Shown: positions 42,688 to 50,488 of the stretch, in pieces
Layout: every line of letters starts with the position of its first letter
How positions within the stretch are numbered: the first letter of the stretch is position 1
Assembly (NCBI RefSeq): GCF_000986795.1
Contig: NZ_LAYZ01000024.1
Span: forward strand, 124,001 to 188,000
Direction: 5' to 3'
Length of the DNA stretch: 64,000 nucleotides
Source of the DNA: Salinicoccus sediminis
Lineage (GTDB): Bacteria > Bacillota > Bacilli > Staphylococcales > Salinicoccaceae
The notes under the pieces: generated by a model
Seen by the model: the letters and a program-made list of their open reading frames with translations, nothing else
Database searches by the model: none
What the model was told of the DNA's origin: nothing
Made by a program: the position numbers and the translations under genes

Positions 42688-43119
42688 CTAACCTACTCCG
42701 ACTATCAGCTGCACTTCAACCGGTGCATCGCCGGGCAGTGAACTGACGCCCACTGTCGTCCGGCTGCCGATGCCTCTTTCGCCAAGTTCTTCCATCAGAT
42801 ATGTGGATGCGAAGTCGGCGATTCTCGCATGGCCGTTGAGCCTTTCTTCTGCATTTATATATATTGTCATGCTGATGACCTGCCGGATTTCTTCGCCCGT
42901 CTGCAGTTTTTCCTCTGCGGCGGATAAGGCGTTGCATGTCGCCTGCTGCATGATCTGCCGGTATGTCTCCTCAGAGTGGCTTGCCATGAGTTTCCCTCTT
43001 TTTATCAGCACACCCTCCACTGTCGGTGTCATGCCTGCGGTATAGATGATATTCCCAAAACGTGTCGCGAGTTCATATTGCCCTTTCGGTACCGGCCGGT
43101 ATTTTACGACATCTTTCAT
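42688..43119 (-). CDS. RidA family protein lacking the catalytic arginine
   Basis: 143 residues with the YjgF/RidA fold: LATRFGNIIYTAGMTP, SHSEETYRQIMQQATCNALSAAEE, and the last strand VGVSSLPGDAPVEVQLIVGV. In RidA proper the last strand carries Arg at A-R-L-P for enamine/imine deamination; here it is S-S-L-P. So it probably belongs to a non-canonical Rid subfamily. Monocistronic and convergent with the PTS operon. Confidence 0.85.
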   Translation of the reverse strand: MKDVVKYRPVPKGQYELATRFGNIIYTAGMTPTVEGVLIKRGKLMASHSEETYRQIMQQATCNALSAAEEKLQTGEEIRQVISMTIYINAEERLNGHARIADFASTYLMEELGERGIGSRTTVGVSSLPGDAPVEVQLIVGVG

Positions 43120-43240
43120 TTACTGTACCCCTTCACTCATATGATCAATTTTCAGTCCCCTGAGCCCTTTATGAAAAAACTCAAGATTATATTACTCCAG
43201 CATATTATCATTTAGCAATCAAAATCTTAAAATTTCCAAT

Positions 43241-43269
43241 AAAAAATGCCACTCCGCCTGAAGTGGCAT
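43241..43269 (-). terminator. Terminator of the SDR gene
   Basis: On the minus strand ATGCCACT...AGTGGCAT hairpin followed by TTTTTA, 25 bp after the stop. Confidence 0.9.
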
Positions 43270-43293
43270 CATGACCTGTCTGTTTCCGGCGAT

Positions 43294-44031
43294 TTACTGG
43301 GCGGTATAACCGCCGTCGACCAGCAGTGTGATGCCGGTTGTGAATTCATTTTCTGCAAGGAATATGACTGCATGGGCAATCTCTTCCGGCTCACCGAGCC
43401 TGCCGATCGGGTGTTTGCCGACGAGATTGTCGTAATATTCGCCGAGGGCTTCCCTGCTCACCATGCCTGATTCCACATAACCCGGCGCGACGGCGTTGAC
43501 CCTGATCTTGTCCTCTGCATATTGAAGGGCGACGGATTTGGTCATCAGGTTCACCGCGCCTTTGGATGCATTATATGCAAACGCTGTCGGTTCCCCGACA
43601 CTGCCCAGGATGGAGGCGGTATTGATGATTGCTCCGCCGCCTGCTTTCCGCATTTCCGGAATGGCATGCTTGGAACCGAAGAAAACACCGTCCTGGTTGA
43701 TATTGATGACCTTTTTGTAGTCTTCGTATGACAGTTCGTGGGTCATTCCCTGAATGCCGATGCCGGCATTGTTGAACATCACATCGAGCCGGCCGTACCT
43801 GTCAACGGCCTCCGCTATGAGGTTTTTCACTTCCTGTTCACTGGATACATCCACTTTGACGAACGACACATCACCGTATCCGCTCAGTTCTTTCTCCGCT
43901 TCTTTCCCGCCTTCTTCGTTGTAGTCGCCGATGACCACTTTGGAGCCTTTATCCAGGAATGCCCTGGCTGCGGCAAGCCCGATTCCTGAGGCACCGCCTG
44001 TAACTACCGCCACTTTGCCTTTAAGATCCAA
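43294..44031 (-). CDS. SDR family oxidoreductase (glucose-dehydrogenase-like)
   Basis: 245 residues. Cofactor motif VVTGGASGIGLAAAR, NNAGIGI, catalytic Ser in NTASILGSVG, Tyr-x3-Lys in YNASKGAVN, and substrate-loop VAPGYVESGM. The GDYNEEGG acidic residue after strand 2 suggests preference for NAD. Start ATG 44031 follows AAAGGAGGA. A SigB-type promoter stands 24 bp upstream, so it is likely part of the general stress regulon. Confidence 0.92.
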   Translation of the reverse strand: MDLKGKVAVVTGGASGIGLAAARAFLDKGSKVVIGDYNEEGGKEAEKELSGYGDVSFVKVDVSSEQEVKNLIAEAVDRYGRLDVMFNNAGIGIQGMTHELSYEDYKKVININQDGVFFGSKHAIPEMRKAGGGAIINTASILGSVGEPTAFAYNASKGAVNLMTKSVALQYAEDKIRVNAVAPGYVESGMVSREALGEYYDNLVGKHPIGRLGEPEEIAHAVIFLAENEFTTGITLLVDGGYTAQ

Positions 44032-44054
44032 TCTGAACTCCTCCTTTGATTTTC

Positions 44055-44078
44055 TATACCCTGTTCCCGCCCTGTAAA
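44055..44078 (-). promoter_or_regulatory. SigB-type promoter of the SDR gene
   Basis: Minus strand GTTTAC, 12-bp spacer, GGGTAT: 11 of 12 consensus bases, 24 bp upstream of the start codon. Confidence 0.8.
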
Positions 44079-44105
44079 CGTCTTTAAATATGACCTTTTC
44101 ATGAC

Positions 44106-44133
44106 AAAACCCTCCCGCTATGGCGGAAGGGTT
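44106..44133 (-). terminator. Terminator of the AEC transporter gene
   Basis: AACCCTTCCGCC-ATA-GCGGGAGGGTT with one mismatch, followed on the minus strand by TTGTCATG. Confidence 0.8.
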
Positions 44134-44144
44134 AAGGGTGATTA

Positions 44145-45068
44145 TCAGAACAGGTGCATTGCCAGATAGATGACGAATGTCACCGTTATGCTGCTGAGCA
44201 GCGTGGAATAAAGGACCGTCTGTGCATGGAGTTCCGGCTCTACATCGTATTCCAGGGCGAGTGTCGCTGTATTCCTTGAAGTCGGGAATGCACTTGCGAT
44301 GAACAACGACTGTGCGATGACACCGTCGAGTCCCAGCATGTAAATGAGGATGAGCGCAATTGCCGGACCGAGAATCAGCCGGCCGGCCAGGGCCCAGCCG
44401 ATGACCTTGTGGAACGTGCGGATCTGTATGCTCTCGAGCTGCATGCCGAGAAGGATGAGGGCAAGTGCGGCAAACCCACCTGCCAGCTGTTCGATCGGCA
44501 CCAGTGCAAAATTCGGGATCGGCAGGTCGAATATTTTAAGCAGTGCCGCCAGCCATAATGCGTGGATGATCGGCAGTTTCAAAAGTTCCCGCAAAATATC
44601 CACGAGTGATTTCGAAGTGGAAATTAGGTTGTAGAGACCGTAAGTGTAGGTCAGCAGGTTCTGGACGACCAGCACGATGATCTGGACAGACACACCGAGC
44701 GGGTGGGCGCTGAAGACCAGCTGGCTGACCGGCAGGCCGTAGTTTCCGGAGTTCATCAGGGAAATGCTGTTCTTGAGCACCGTCTGCTCCGCTTTTTCCA
44801 GATTCAGCATTTTGGACAGGATATTACCGGCAATGATCAATATCGTGATGAACAGTCCCAGATAGATGAACAGCTGTGCCAGAAGCGATATATCAATTTC
44901 CGCGTGATATATATTTATGAATACCGCTGCCGGCATGAAACAATATGTCACCAGGTTCGCAATCGGCCTCAGCCTGAACTGGAACTTTTTCTGAAGCAAC
45001 ACCCCCACGCCCAGCAGGATGAGGATTGGTACGATGACATCAACAAATACGAGGCTGATATAGCTCAA
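44145..45068 (-). CDS. AEC family transporter (auxin efflux carrier-like)
   Basis: 307 residues with ten hydrophobic helices: VIVPILILLGVGVLLQKKF at the start, SLMNSGNYGLPV (conserved AEC motif), LALILLGMQLE, ASAFPTSRNTATLA near the end. The family exports or takes up carboxylates such as malate. The start codon appears to be TTG 45068 with GGAAAGAG upstream. Monocistronic. Confidence 0.88.
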   Translation of the reverse strand: MSYISLVFVDVIVPILILLGVGVLLQKKFQFRLRPIANLVTYCFMPAAVFINIYHAEIDISLLAQLFIYLGLFITILIIAGNILSKMLNLEKAEQTVLKNSISLMNSGNYGLPVSQLVFSAHPLGVSVQIIVLVVQNLLTYTYGLYNLISTSKSLVDILRELLKLPIIHALWLAALLKIFDLPIPNFALVPIEQLAGGFAALALILLGMQLESIQIRTFHKVIGWALAGRLILGPAIALILIYMLGLDGVIAQSLFIASAFPTSRNTATLALEYDVEPELHAQTVLYSTLLSSITVTFVIYLAMHLF

Positions 45069-45187
45069 TAAACTTCATCTCTTTCCTATATCATAAGATA
45101 TTCTTATTATATCATCAGATATTGATAAGATTAACTATAACACCCGTATTCTTATTTCAAAAAACTTATGGAGAATGATTATACCGG

Positions 45188-46099
45188 CTACCTGTTTATC
45201 GACACCGCCATCCGGCTGAAAGTATGTCTTCTCCCCCGGATTGCGATGGAATATGTGAAGATGTTTTCCGGAACAGCGATGCCGTAAAATCCCGCATCAC
45301 CGATGTGATGGATGTCGGCGCCTGCCATCTTGGCGCCCAGTGCAATTTCCCTGATCGTCTGTTCGTCCGAACCTTCCTGGCTTGTGCCGATTGTCAGCAT
45401 GACGAGTGCACCTTTTGAATGGGCGTGTCTCACGTATTCCCCCGTCTTCTCCAGTGTGATGCCGGGCACTGTTCCGGGCGCCGGCATGAGGATGACGTCC
45501 GCACCGGCTTCTATGAACTTCGAGATATCCTCTTCTGTAATGATGTCTCCGCCGGTTTCACCCGCAACACCTGCACCGTGCATCTTGCCGGCGATGATCA
45601 TGCCATTTTCCCCGAGTATTTCACGGGTCTTCTTTATCGCACCGAGGATTTCTCTATTCGTCACACCCGTTTTCGGATTGCCTGTCAGGCAGATGAAATC
45701 GAATCCGAGTTTTTCCGCTTCTTTGAGTGAAGCTTCTGTCGCCTGTCTGCCGGTTTCGAGCATATCAAAGTCCGCAAGCTTCTCCGCATCCAGGTCAACC
45801 GGCTCCAGATTCACACCCACCGGTCGTCCGGTGAGGTGCTTGACCTTTTCCACAGATTTTTCCCCCGCTTCCAGCCCCGATATTTTCGGATCGAACACAT
45901 CAAAAATGTTGAGCAGTAAAAGATCCGCGCCGAACGATGCAGCGAGTTCGGAGTTTGTGACATTCGGATACAGTGGCGGCACCGTTGCCATGTTTTCCGA
46001 CAGCATCGTCCTTCCCTCCCCCGCCCTGATCGCCTGCTTAAGCTCCTGTCCATTCATTTTCCCGAAATCCGACGCCGTACAATCCAGTATCCTCTTCAT
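45188..46099 (-). CDS. DUF7916-like TIM-barrel protein (PEP phosphonomutase-like)
   Basis: 303 residues. MKRILDCTASDFGKMNGQEL begins the protein; later segments SFGADLLLLNIFDVFDP, RPVGVNLEP, FICLTGNPKTGVTN, GMIIAGKMHGAGV, GADVILMPAPGTVPG and HIGDAGFYG mark successive barrel strands. Relatives are labelled haloacid dehalogenase-like or PEP phosphonomutase in databases, but no HAD motif is present. Members often lie near sugar PTS genes, and no function is established. AAGGAG precedes ATG 46099. Divergent from cutC across a 27-bp inverted repeat. Confidence 0.75.
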   Translation of the reverse strand: MKRILDCTASDFGKMNGQELKQAIRAGEGRTMLSENMATVPPLYPNVTNSELAASFGADLLLLNIFDVFDPKISGLEAGEKSVEKVKHLTGRPVGVNLEPVDLDAEKLADFDMLETGRQATEASLKEAEKLGFDFICLTGNPKTGVTNREILGAIKKTREILGENGMIIAGKMHGAGVAGETGGDIITEEDISKFIEAGADVILMPAPGTVPGITLEKTGEYVRHAHSKGALVMLTIGTSQEGSDEQTIREIALGAKMAGADIHHIGDAGFYGIAVPENIFTYSIAIRGRRHTFSRMAVSINR

Positions 46100-46138
46100 G
46101 GAACCACTCCTTTTATTTATCAATAAAGCCCTGTGGGC

Positions 46139-46165
46139 TATAATGAACTCAATACATTCATTATA
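46139..46165. promoter_or_regulatory. Perfect inverted repeat between the DUF7916-like gene and cutC
   Basis: TATAATGAA-N9-TTCATTATA: nine-base arms without mismatch. The left arm contains a -10-like TATAAT with TTTATC 17 bp before it. An operator for a regulator of one or both divergent genes is likely. Confidence 0.55.
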
Positions 46166-46182
46166 GAATAGAGGCTGATAAA

Positions 46183-46869
46183 ATGCTTTTGGAAATCATC
46201 GCGGCAGATTTGAAAGACGTGCACGATCTGAATCAGACGGCAGCCGACCGCATTGAGCTATGCGGAGAGATGGACAAGGACGGACTGACACCTGAATATG
46301 AACTGATACGTGAAGCTGTGCAAGTATCTGAGGTTCCGGTTAATGTCATGATCCGGCCACACGATGACACGTTCAGTTATACGGATGAGGAAGTCGGACA
46401 GATGATTGAAGATATCAATTTCGTCAAAGAACTGGGAGCGAACGGCATCGTGACCGGCATCATCACCGATGATCATATGATCGATACTGCATCGCTCGCC
46501 AGATTGGTTGATGCAGCAGGAGAAATGGAAATCACCTTCCATAAGGCATTCGATGAAATCGGTGACCAGATGGCGGCATTGGAAGTTTTGAGCAAGTTTC
46601 CTCAGATCAGGACCGTCCTGACATCAGGCGGACCAGCTTCCAGCGCGGATAATATCGAACAGCTGAAGCAACTCGTCATCCGCGGAAAAGAATTGGGCAT
46701 CACAGTCATGCCCGGCGGCGGCATCAACATGGAAAACGTTTTGGAAATCGTTGATACAGCAGCTCCAGAGGCCATACACTTCGGAACCGGAGTCAGGGTA
46801 GACGGCAGTTTCGGCAGCAGGATTTCCGGAGAAAAGATTGCGGAGCTCAAAAGGATTTTGGGAGATTGA
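46183..46869 (+). CDS. cutC: CutC family protein
   Basis: 228 residues, TIM barrel: LEIIAADLKDVHDLNQTAADRIELC, VNVMIRPHDDTFSYT, ANGIVTGIITDD, ITFHKAFDE, VLTSGGPASS and VMPGGGINMENV. First described as a copper homeostasis protein, but a direct copper role is doubtful; it is often next to sugar genes. Start ATG 46183 follows AGAGG about 10 bases upstream. Confidence 0.92.
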   Translation: MLLEIIAADLKDVHDLNQTAADRIELCGEMDKDGLTPEYELIREAVQVSEVPVNVMIRPHDDTFSYTDEEVGQMIEDINFVKELGANGIVTGIITDDHMIDTASLARLVDAAGEMEITFHKAFDEIGDQMAALEVLSKFPQIRTVLTSGGPASSADNIEQLKQLVIRGKELGITVMPGGGINMENVLEIVDTAAPEAIHFGTGVRVDGSFGSRISGEKIAELKRILGD

Positions 46870-46899
46870 TCAGCTCCAACGGTCATTCGTTCCTCCTTT

Positions 46900-47010
46900 C
46901 AACGACTGTTAGACTTCCAACAGTCGTCGAACCATGCTTTGAACGTCCATTAAACTTCTAACAGTCGTTCTATATCAATTCAAACGTCCGTTAACTCCCC
47001 AACATACACC
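46900..47010. repeat. Three degenerate copies of a ~41-bp repeat
   Basis: Starts at 46900, 46941 and 46981 (period 41 and 40). The shared core is AACG-x-C-x2-TTA-x-ACTTC-x-AACAGTCGT. Copy 1 contains a perfect inverted repeat, ACGACTGTT-N8-AACAGTCGT; copies 2 and 3 decay progressively. It lies between the stop codons of cutC and the DUF998 gene. Confidence 0.65.
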
Positions 47011-47023
47011 TCGATCCAAATGA

Positions 47024-47056
47024 AACGGACATTACGCCCGCCGCGTAATGTCCGTT
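47024..47056. terminator. Hairpin at the end of the DUF998 gene
   Basis: AACGGACATTACGC-N5-GCGTAATGTCCGTT, a perfect 14-bp stem. It includes the last codons and stop of the minus-strand gene ending at 47032. No T-run is present, so termination is less certain. Confidence 0.6.
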
Positions 47057-47730
47057 CTCCATAATATAATCGCGCCCACAATCATCCATAGCCAGACGAA
47101 TCCGTACAACAGCCGCTGCATCAGTCCGGGTGCGAATCCGATCACTATCAGCACAAGGCTGAGTGCCGACAATGCCGCGCATATATATGTCCATACTGAA
47201 AACCCCGGCATTTTATCCCGTATGGTTTTTGCGATGATGAGCATTGCCGGTATTTGCAGGACCATGCCCGGCAGCGAAAAGATCGTATGTACAGAGAAGT
47301 TGACGTCTGCAGGGAAAATGCCGGAAATGCTGTAGCCGAGTCCGTACACGACCCACATCCCGGTTGCGATCCTCACTCCGATGCCCTCTCCAAAAAACCG
47401 GTGGAGCAGCACTGCCCCGAGGGCGATGAGTATACCGGTGACGATGAATGTGATATTCATCAGACCACTGAGTGGTGAACATATGTGATACGGCGCCAGG
47501 CTGTAGGCATGTGACATGCATCTTTCGACCCCGAGATCGCTCATCGGCTGATTCATGAAACTGTATGCTGATATCATGCGGGATGTGACAATCCACTCCA
47601 CTGGAAAATAGAAGATCAGCAGGATCCAACTCATGAATCCTGCTGTGTCAGAAGTTCTGCTGCCGCGTTTCGCTATGAAAAATGCCGCCAGTAAAAGCAG
47701 CGTACACGCCAGTAAAAAATAATGGACCAT
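47032..47730 (-). CDS. DUF998 family membrane protein
   Basis: 232 residues with six or seven hydrophobic helices. The NQPMSDLGVERC segment after helix 2 and GYSISGIFPADVN are the DUF998 pattern. Function is unknown for the family. ATG 47730 follows GGAGGGAGACG. The coding end forms one arm of a strong hairpin. Confidence 0.82.
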   Translation of the reverse strand: MVHYFLLACTLLLLAAFFIAKRGSRTSDTAGFMSWILLIFYFPVEWIVTSRMISAYSFMNQPMSDLGVERCMSHAYSLAPYHICSPLSGLMNITFIVTGILIALGAVLLHRFFGEGIGVRIATGMWVVYGLGYSISGIFPADVNFSVHTIFSLPGMVLQIPAMLIIAKTIRDKMPGFSVWTYICAALSALSLVLIVIGFAPGLMQRLLYGFVWLWMIVGAIILWRTDITRRA

Positions 47731-47744
47731 CGTCTCCCTCCAAA

Positions 47745-47779
47745 GAAAAATCCCTTTGGGTTCATTATACCCGAAGGGA
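47745..47779 (-). terminator. Terminator of the flavoprotein reductase gene
   Basis: Minus strand CCCTTCGGG-N9-CCCAAAGGG then ATTTTTC, 15 bp past the stop at 47794. Confidence 0.8.
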
Positions 47780-47793
47780 AGACCATTTACTAT

Positions 47794-49122
47794 TTACACA
47801 TCGAACAGTGTGTTGAACGCTTCACTCATCACCGGATGGTTGTACATCTGGTCACGGAGTGCAGTGTATGGGATATCGTGATCCATCGCCATTTTCACCA
47901 GGTTGACCAATTCTTCCGAGTTCACACCGAACAGATGCGCACCCAGGTTTTTTCCGGAACCTTTATCCACCACCGCTTTGAATAACCCCCTCAGTTCGCC
48001 GTTGACGTGGGATCTTGGATGCCCGGCCATCGGTATGCTGCCTTCGGCCACGTCATATCCTTCGTCCCTCGCTTCTTTTGTTGTCAGACCGACTCTGGAG
48101 TATGGCGGATCGACGAACATCGTATAGTGCACATTCGTCCGGGAGTCATAGGTGTAGGAGCCGTCTCCGAACATCTTGCTTCTGACTATGCGATAGTCAT
48201 CGAGGGAGGTATATGTGAATTGGTAACCGCCCTTCACGTCACCCAGGGCCCAGATGCCGGCGGCATCCGTCTGAAGATGATCATCGACTTTGATTGCCCC
48301 GTCATCGGTAAGTTTCACTGAAGTATTTTCAAGCCCGAGGCCTGAGACCAGCGGTTTACGTCCGGTCGCCATGAGCACTCCATCCGCAGTAACTGTTTCT
48401 CCGCTCGAAAGTGTGACTTTAATATCACTCTCACTCACATCATCCAGCCGCTCGGCGTGTTCTCCGAACAGGAAGCTGATGCCGCTGTCTGTCATTGTCT
48501 TCTGGATTTCCCCGGCGATATCCGCATCTTCGCGGCCGAGGATCCTGTCATCGGGAACAATAACTGAAACGTCAGACCCGAATGCATTGTACATCGTCGC
48601 AAACTCAAGCCCGATGTATCCGCCGCCTACGATGACCAGCCTTTCAGGAAGTTCTCTCTCATCAATCATCGTAGTACTGTTATGCACCTTATCCGAATCG
48701 ACATCCCCCTCAACCGGAGGCATGGCGTTTTCAGCCCCCGTATTGATGAAGATCTGATCGGCAGTCAGCGTCTCCGTGCTGCCGTCATGCATCGTAATCC
48801 GGACTTCCCTGTCATTTTGGAATTCAGCATGTGCATCATATACGGTGATGTTTTCTGAATCCGCGAGGTTGTGATAGTTTTTGTCACGCAATTTTGCCAC
48901 CGTCTCATCTTTACGGCTTACGGCACCGGCATAATCTCTGCCGGCGAGCGCATCATGGCTCAGCAGCTTCGTCGGTATGCAGGCGATGTTGATGCATGTC
49001 CCGCCATACATCGTCGGGTCCTTTTCAATCACCGCCACTTTCTTCCCCCGGCCGGCAATGTCGCCAGCAAGCGTCTTGCCCGCTTTGCCAAAACCGATCA
49101 CCAGTGCATCAAAATGTGCCAA
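47794..49122 (-). CDS. FAD-dependent disulfide oxidoreductase, RclA/MerA-type (hypothiocyanous acid reductase candidate)
   Basis: About 442 residues, class I pyridine nucleotide-disulfide reductase. FAD motif VIGFGKAGKT; redox centre GGTCINIACIPTK with Cys43/Cys48; NAD(P) motif VIVGGGYIGLE; FAD motif GIWALGDVKGG; C-terminal HLFGVNSEELVN. The GFGKAGKT and CINIxCIPTK signatures point to the RclA/S. aureus MerA group that reduces HOSCN, not to mercuric reductase, as there is no C-terminal Cys pair or HMA domain. TTG 49122 is 9 bases from AAGGAG; ATG 49131 abuts it. Confidence 0.88.
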   Translation of the reverse strand: MAHFDALVIGFGKAGKTLAGDIAGRGKKVAVIEKDPTMYGGTCINIACIPTKLLSHDALAGRDYAGAVSRKDETVAKLRDKNYHNLADSENITVYDAHAEFQNDREVRITMHDGSTETLTADQIFINTGAENAMPPVEGDVDSDKVHNSTTMIDERELPERLVIVGGGYIGLEFATMYNAFGSDVSVIVPDDRILGREDADIAGEIQKTMTDSGISFLFGEHAERLDDVSESDIKVTLSSGETVTADGVLMATGRKPLVSGLGLENTSVKLTDDGAIKVDDHLQTDAAGIWALGDVKGGYQFTYTSLDDYRIVRSKMFGDGSYTYDSRTNVHYTMFVDPPYSRVGLTTKEARDEGYDVAEGSIPMAGHPRSHVNGELRGLFKAVVDKGSGKNLGAHLFGVNSEELVNLVKMAMDHDIPYTALRDQMYNHPVMSEAFNTLFDV

Positions 49123-49148
49123 GAAAAGCATCTCCTTCTGATTTTATA

Positions 49149-49188
49149 TAGTCACTTGACCACTGGTCATCTACCCGCAAAGTGACTT
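49149..49188 (-). promoter_or_regulatory. Nested inverted repeats upstream of the RclA-like gene
   Basis: A perfect 13-bp palindrome TGACCACTGGTCA (49157-49169) lies within longer arms AGTCACTT and AAGTGACT. It is just upstream of a TATATAAAAT stretch that could be the -10 region. A repressor responding to oxidants is a reasonable guess. Confidence 0.5.
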
Positions 49189-49215
49189 CAAAAAACCAAC
49201 CTCCTTTTCCTCATA

Positions 49216-49243
49216 AGAAAAGAGCGGTCGATGACCGCTCTAA
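49216..49243 (-). terminator. Terminator of the O-methyltransferase gene
   Basis: AGAGCGGTC-GAT-GACCGCTCT followed on the minus strand by TTTTCTT. Confidence 0.85.
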
Positions 49244-49255
49244 AAAATGCATATT

Positions 49256-49924
49256 CTATTTCACCATCGCCATCAGGAATCCGTCATAGCCTTTGTCCCC
49301 TACGGTCTGTATGGCAGTGGCTTCGATCCGGTCATCGCCTGACAACAGGTCGATGAACTTCCTCAGATGCGGAATGTTCTTCTTGTCGGTGTCCTCTTCG
49401 ATGATCCTGCCTTTCCTGACGACATTATCCGCAACGATGACTGTTCCGGACCTTGAAAGCTCAAGCGCCCATTCGAGGTATTCGGGGTAATTGTCTTTAT
49501 TGGCGTCGATGAAGATGAAATCAAAAGTCTCGAAGCCCCTCTTTTTCAACACGCGCAGTGTCTTCGTGGCATCCCCCTCGAAAATCTCCACTCTGTCGGC
49601 GAATCCCGCTGCCGCGATGTTCTCCTCGGCCACCCGTGCATGTCTCTGCTTTGCCTCAAAGGTTGCCAACCGCCCGTCCTCCGGCAGTGCACGCGCAAGC
49701 CACACAGTACTGTATCCACCGTGTGTGCCGATTTCCAGTATCGTTTTGGCACCGCTCATCTTCGCCATCAGATAAAGCATCTTCCCGTGGGCCGATGCAA
49801 CTTCGATCGACTGCAGGCCCTCTTCCTCATTCTTATGCAGTATGGCCTGTGTTGTCTCATCGGAAATATGCAGCTTATCATCAAAATATGCATCCACCGC
49901 TTTCCGGGTATCTTTCTTGCTCAT
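49256..49924 (-). CDS. Class I SAM-dependent O-methyltransferase (COMT-like)
   Basis: 222 residues. SAM motif I TILEIGTHGGYSTVWLA, LATFEAKQRHARVAEEN, metal-binding FDFIFIDANKDNYPEYLEWAL and VIVADNVVRKG are typical of the divalent-metal catechol O-methyltransferase-like family, including YrrM. ATG 49924 has GGAGGTG 6 bases upstream; an earlier in-frame ATG at 49942 lacks one. The substrate may be a catechol or a tRNA base. Confidence 0.9.
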   Translation of the reverse strand: MSKKDTRKAVDAYFDDKLHISDETTQAILHKNEEEGLQSIEVASAHGKMLYLMAKMSGAKTILEIGTHGGYSTVWLARALPEDGRLATFEAKQRHARVAEENIAAAGFADRVEIFEGDATKTLRVLKKRGFETFDFIFIDANKDNYPEYLEWALELSRSGTVIVADNVVRKGRIIEEDTDKKNIPHLRKFIDLLSGDDRIEATAIQTVGDKGYDGFLMAMVK

Positions 49925-50044
49925 ACGTGACACCTCCATCATGCCCTATAATTTAATCATATCCATTATTCATTGTTTGGTGCAAGATTGCAATGGGAAA
50001 TGAATGATAAAATATAACCTTGCCGTTATAAGGAGAGAAAAATC

Positions 50045-50476
50045 ATGCCTGCATCCTCCCGGCTGTTCATCATCACCGCTCTCGTTCTCATCCTGCTTTA
50101 CGCCCTGGTTCCGCTGATGCTGCTCGCGGACAGCAGTCTGGCAGAAACCCTCATCATGAAAAACCGGCCTGAACTGTCCGGCAGTGAGCTGCAATTCGCA
50201 GCTGTTGCCGTAAAAATATTCACCACCGCCATCCATCTGCTCTTCATGGGCCTCACTGCCTGGCTGTCGATAATGGCAGTCCGCCGGCGTAAATGGGCAC
50301 GCATTGCACTGACCGCCGTCCTGTCCATTGCAACATTCGGGAGCTTTTCCTCCTGGATGGCCGGACCGGCGCTACACCCGGTAATCATTGCAACAACCAT
50401 CATCCATCTGGTGCTGATTGTACTATTATGGCTTCCTGGTCATGGCGGAAGCTTCCAGGACGCAAACGGTAAATAG
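50045..50476 (+). CDS. Hypothetical four-helix membrane protein
   Basis: 143 residues with hydrophobic segments at about 7-29, 52-80, 88-105 and 112-132. AAGGAGAGAAAAATC precedes ATG 50045. No family recognised. The stop is 13 bp from the stop of the convergent kinase gene, leaving no room for a separate terminator. Confidence 0.75.
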   Translation: MPASSRLFIITALVLILLYALVPLMLLADSSLAETLIMKNRPELSGSELQFAAVAVKIFTTAIHLLFMGLTAWLSIMAVRRRKWARIALTAVLSIATFGSFSSWMAGPALHPVIIATTIIHLVLIVLLWLPGHGGSFQDANGK

Positions 50477-50488
50477 GAATCTTTCCAC

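Noticed and set aside
45188-46099. Haloacid dehalogenase-like hydrolase
   Set aside because: Database-style name for this family, but the DxDx(T/V) nucleophile motif is absent; the strand pattern is a TIM barrel.
45312-46166. 284-codon plus-strand ORF opposite the DUF7916-like gene
   Set aside because: Ser/Pro-rich antisense frame; the minus-strand gene has a ribosome binding site and TIM-barrel strands.
47794-49122. Mercuric reductase
   Set aside because: No C-terminal vicinal cysteines, no HMA domain and no mer genes nearby; signatures favour the RclA group.
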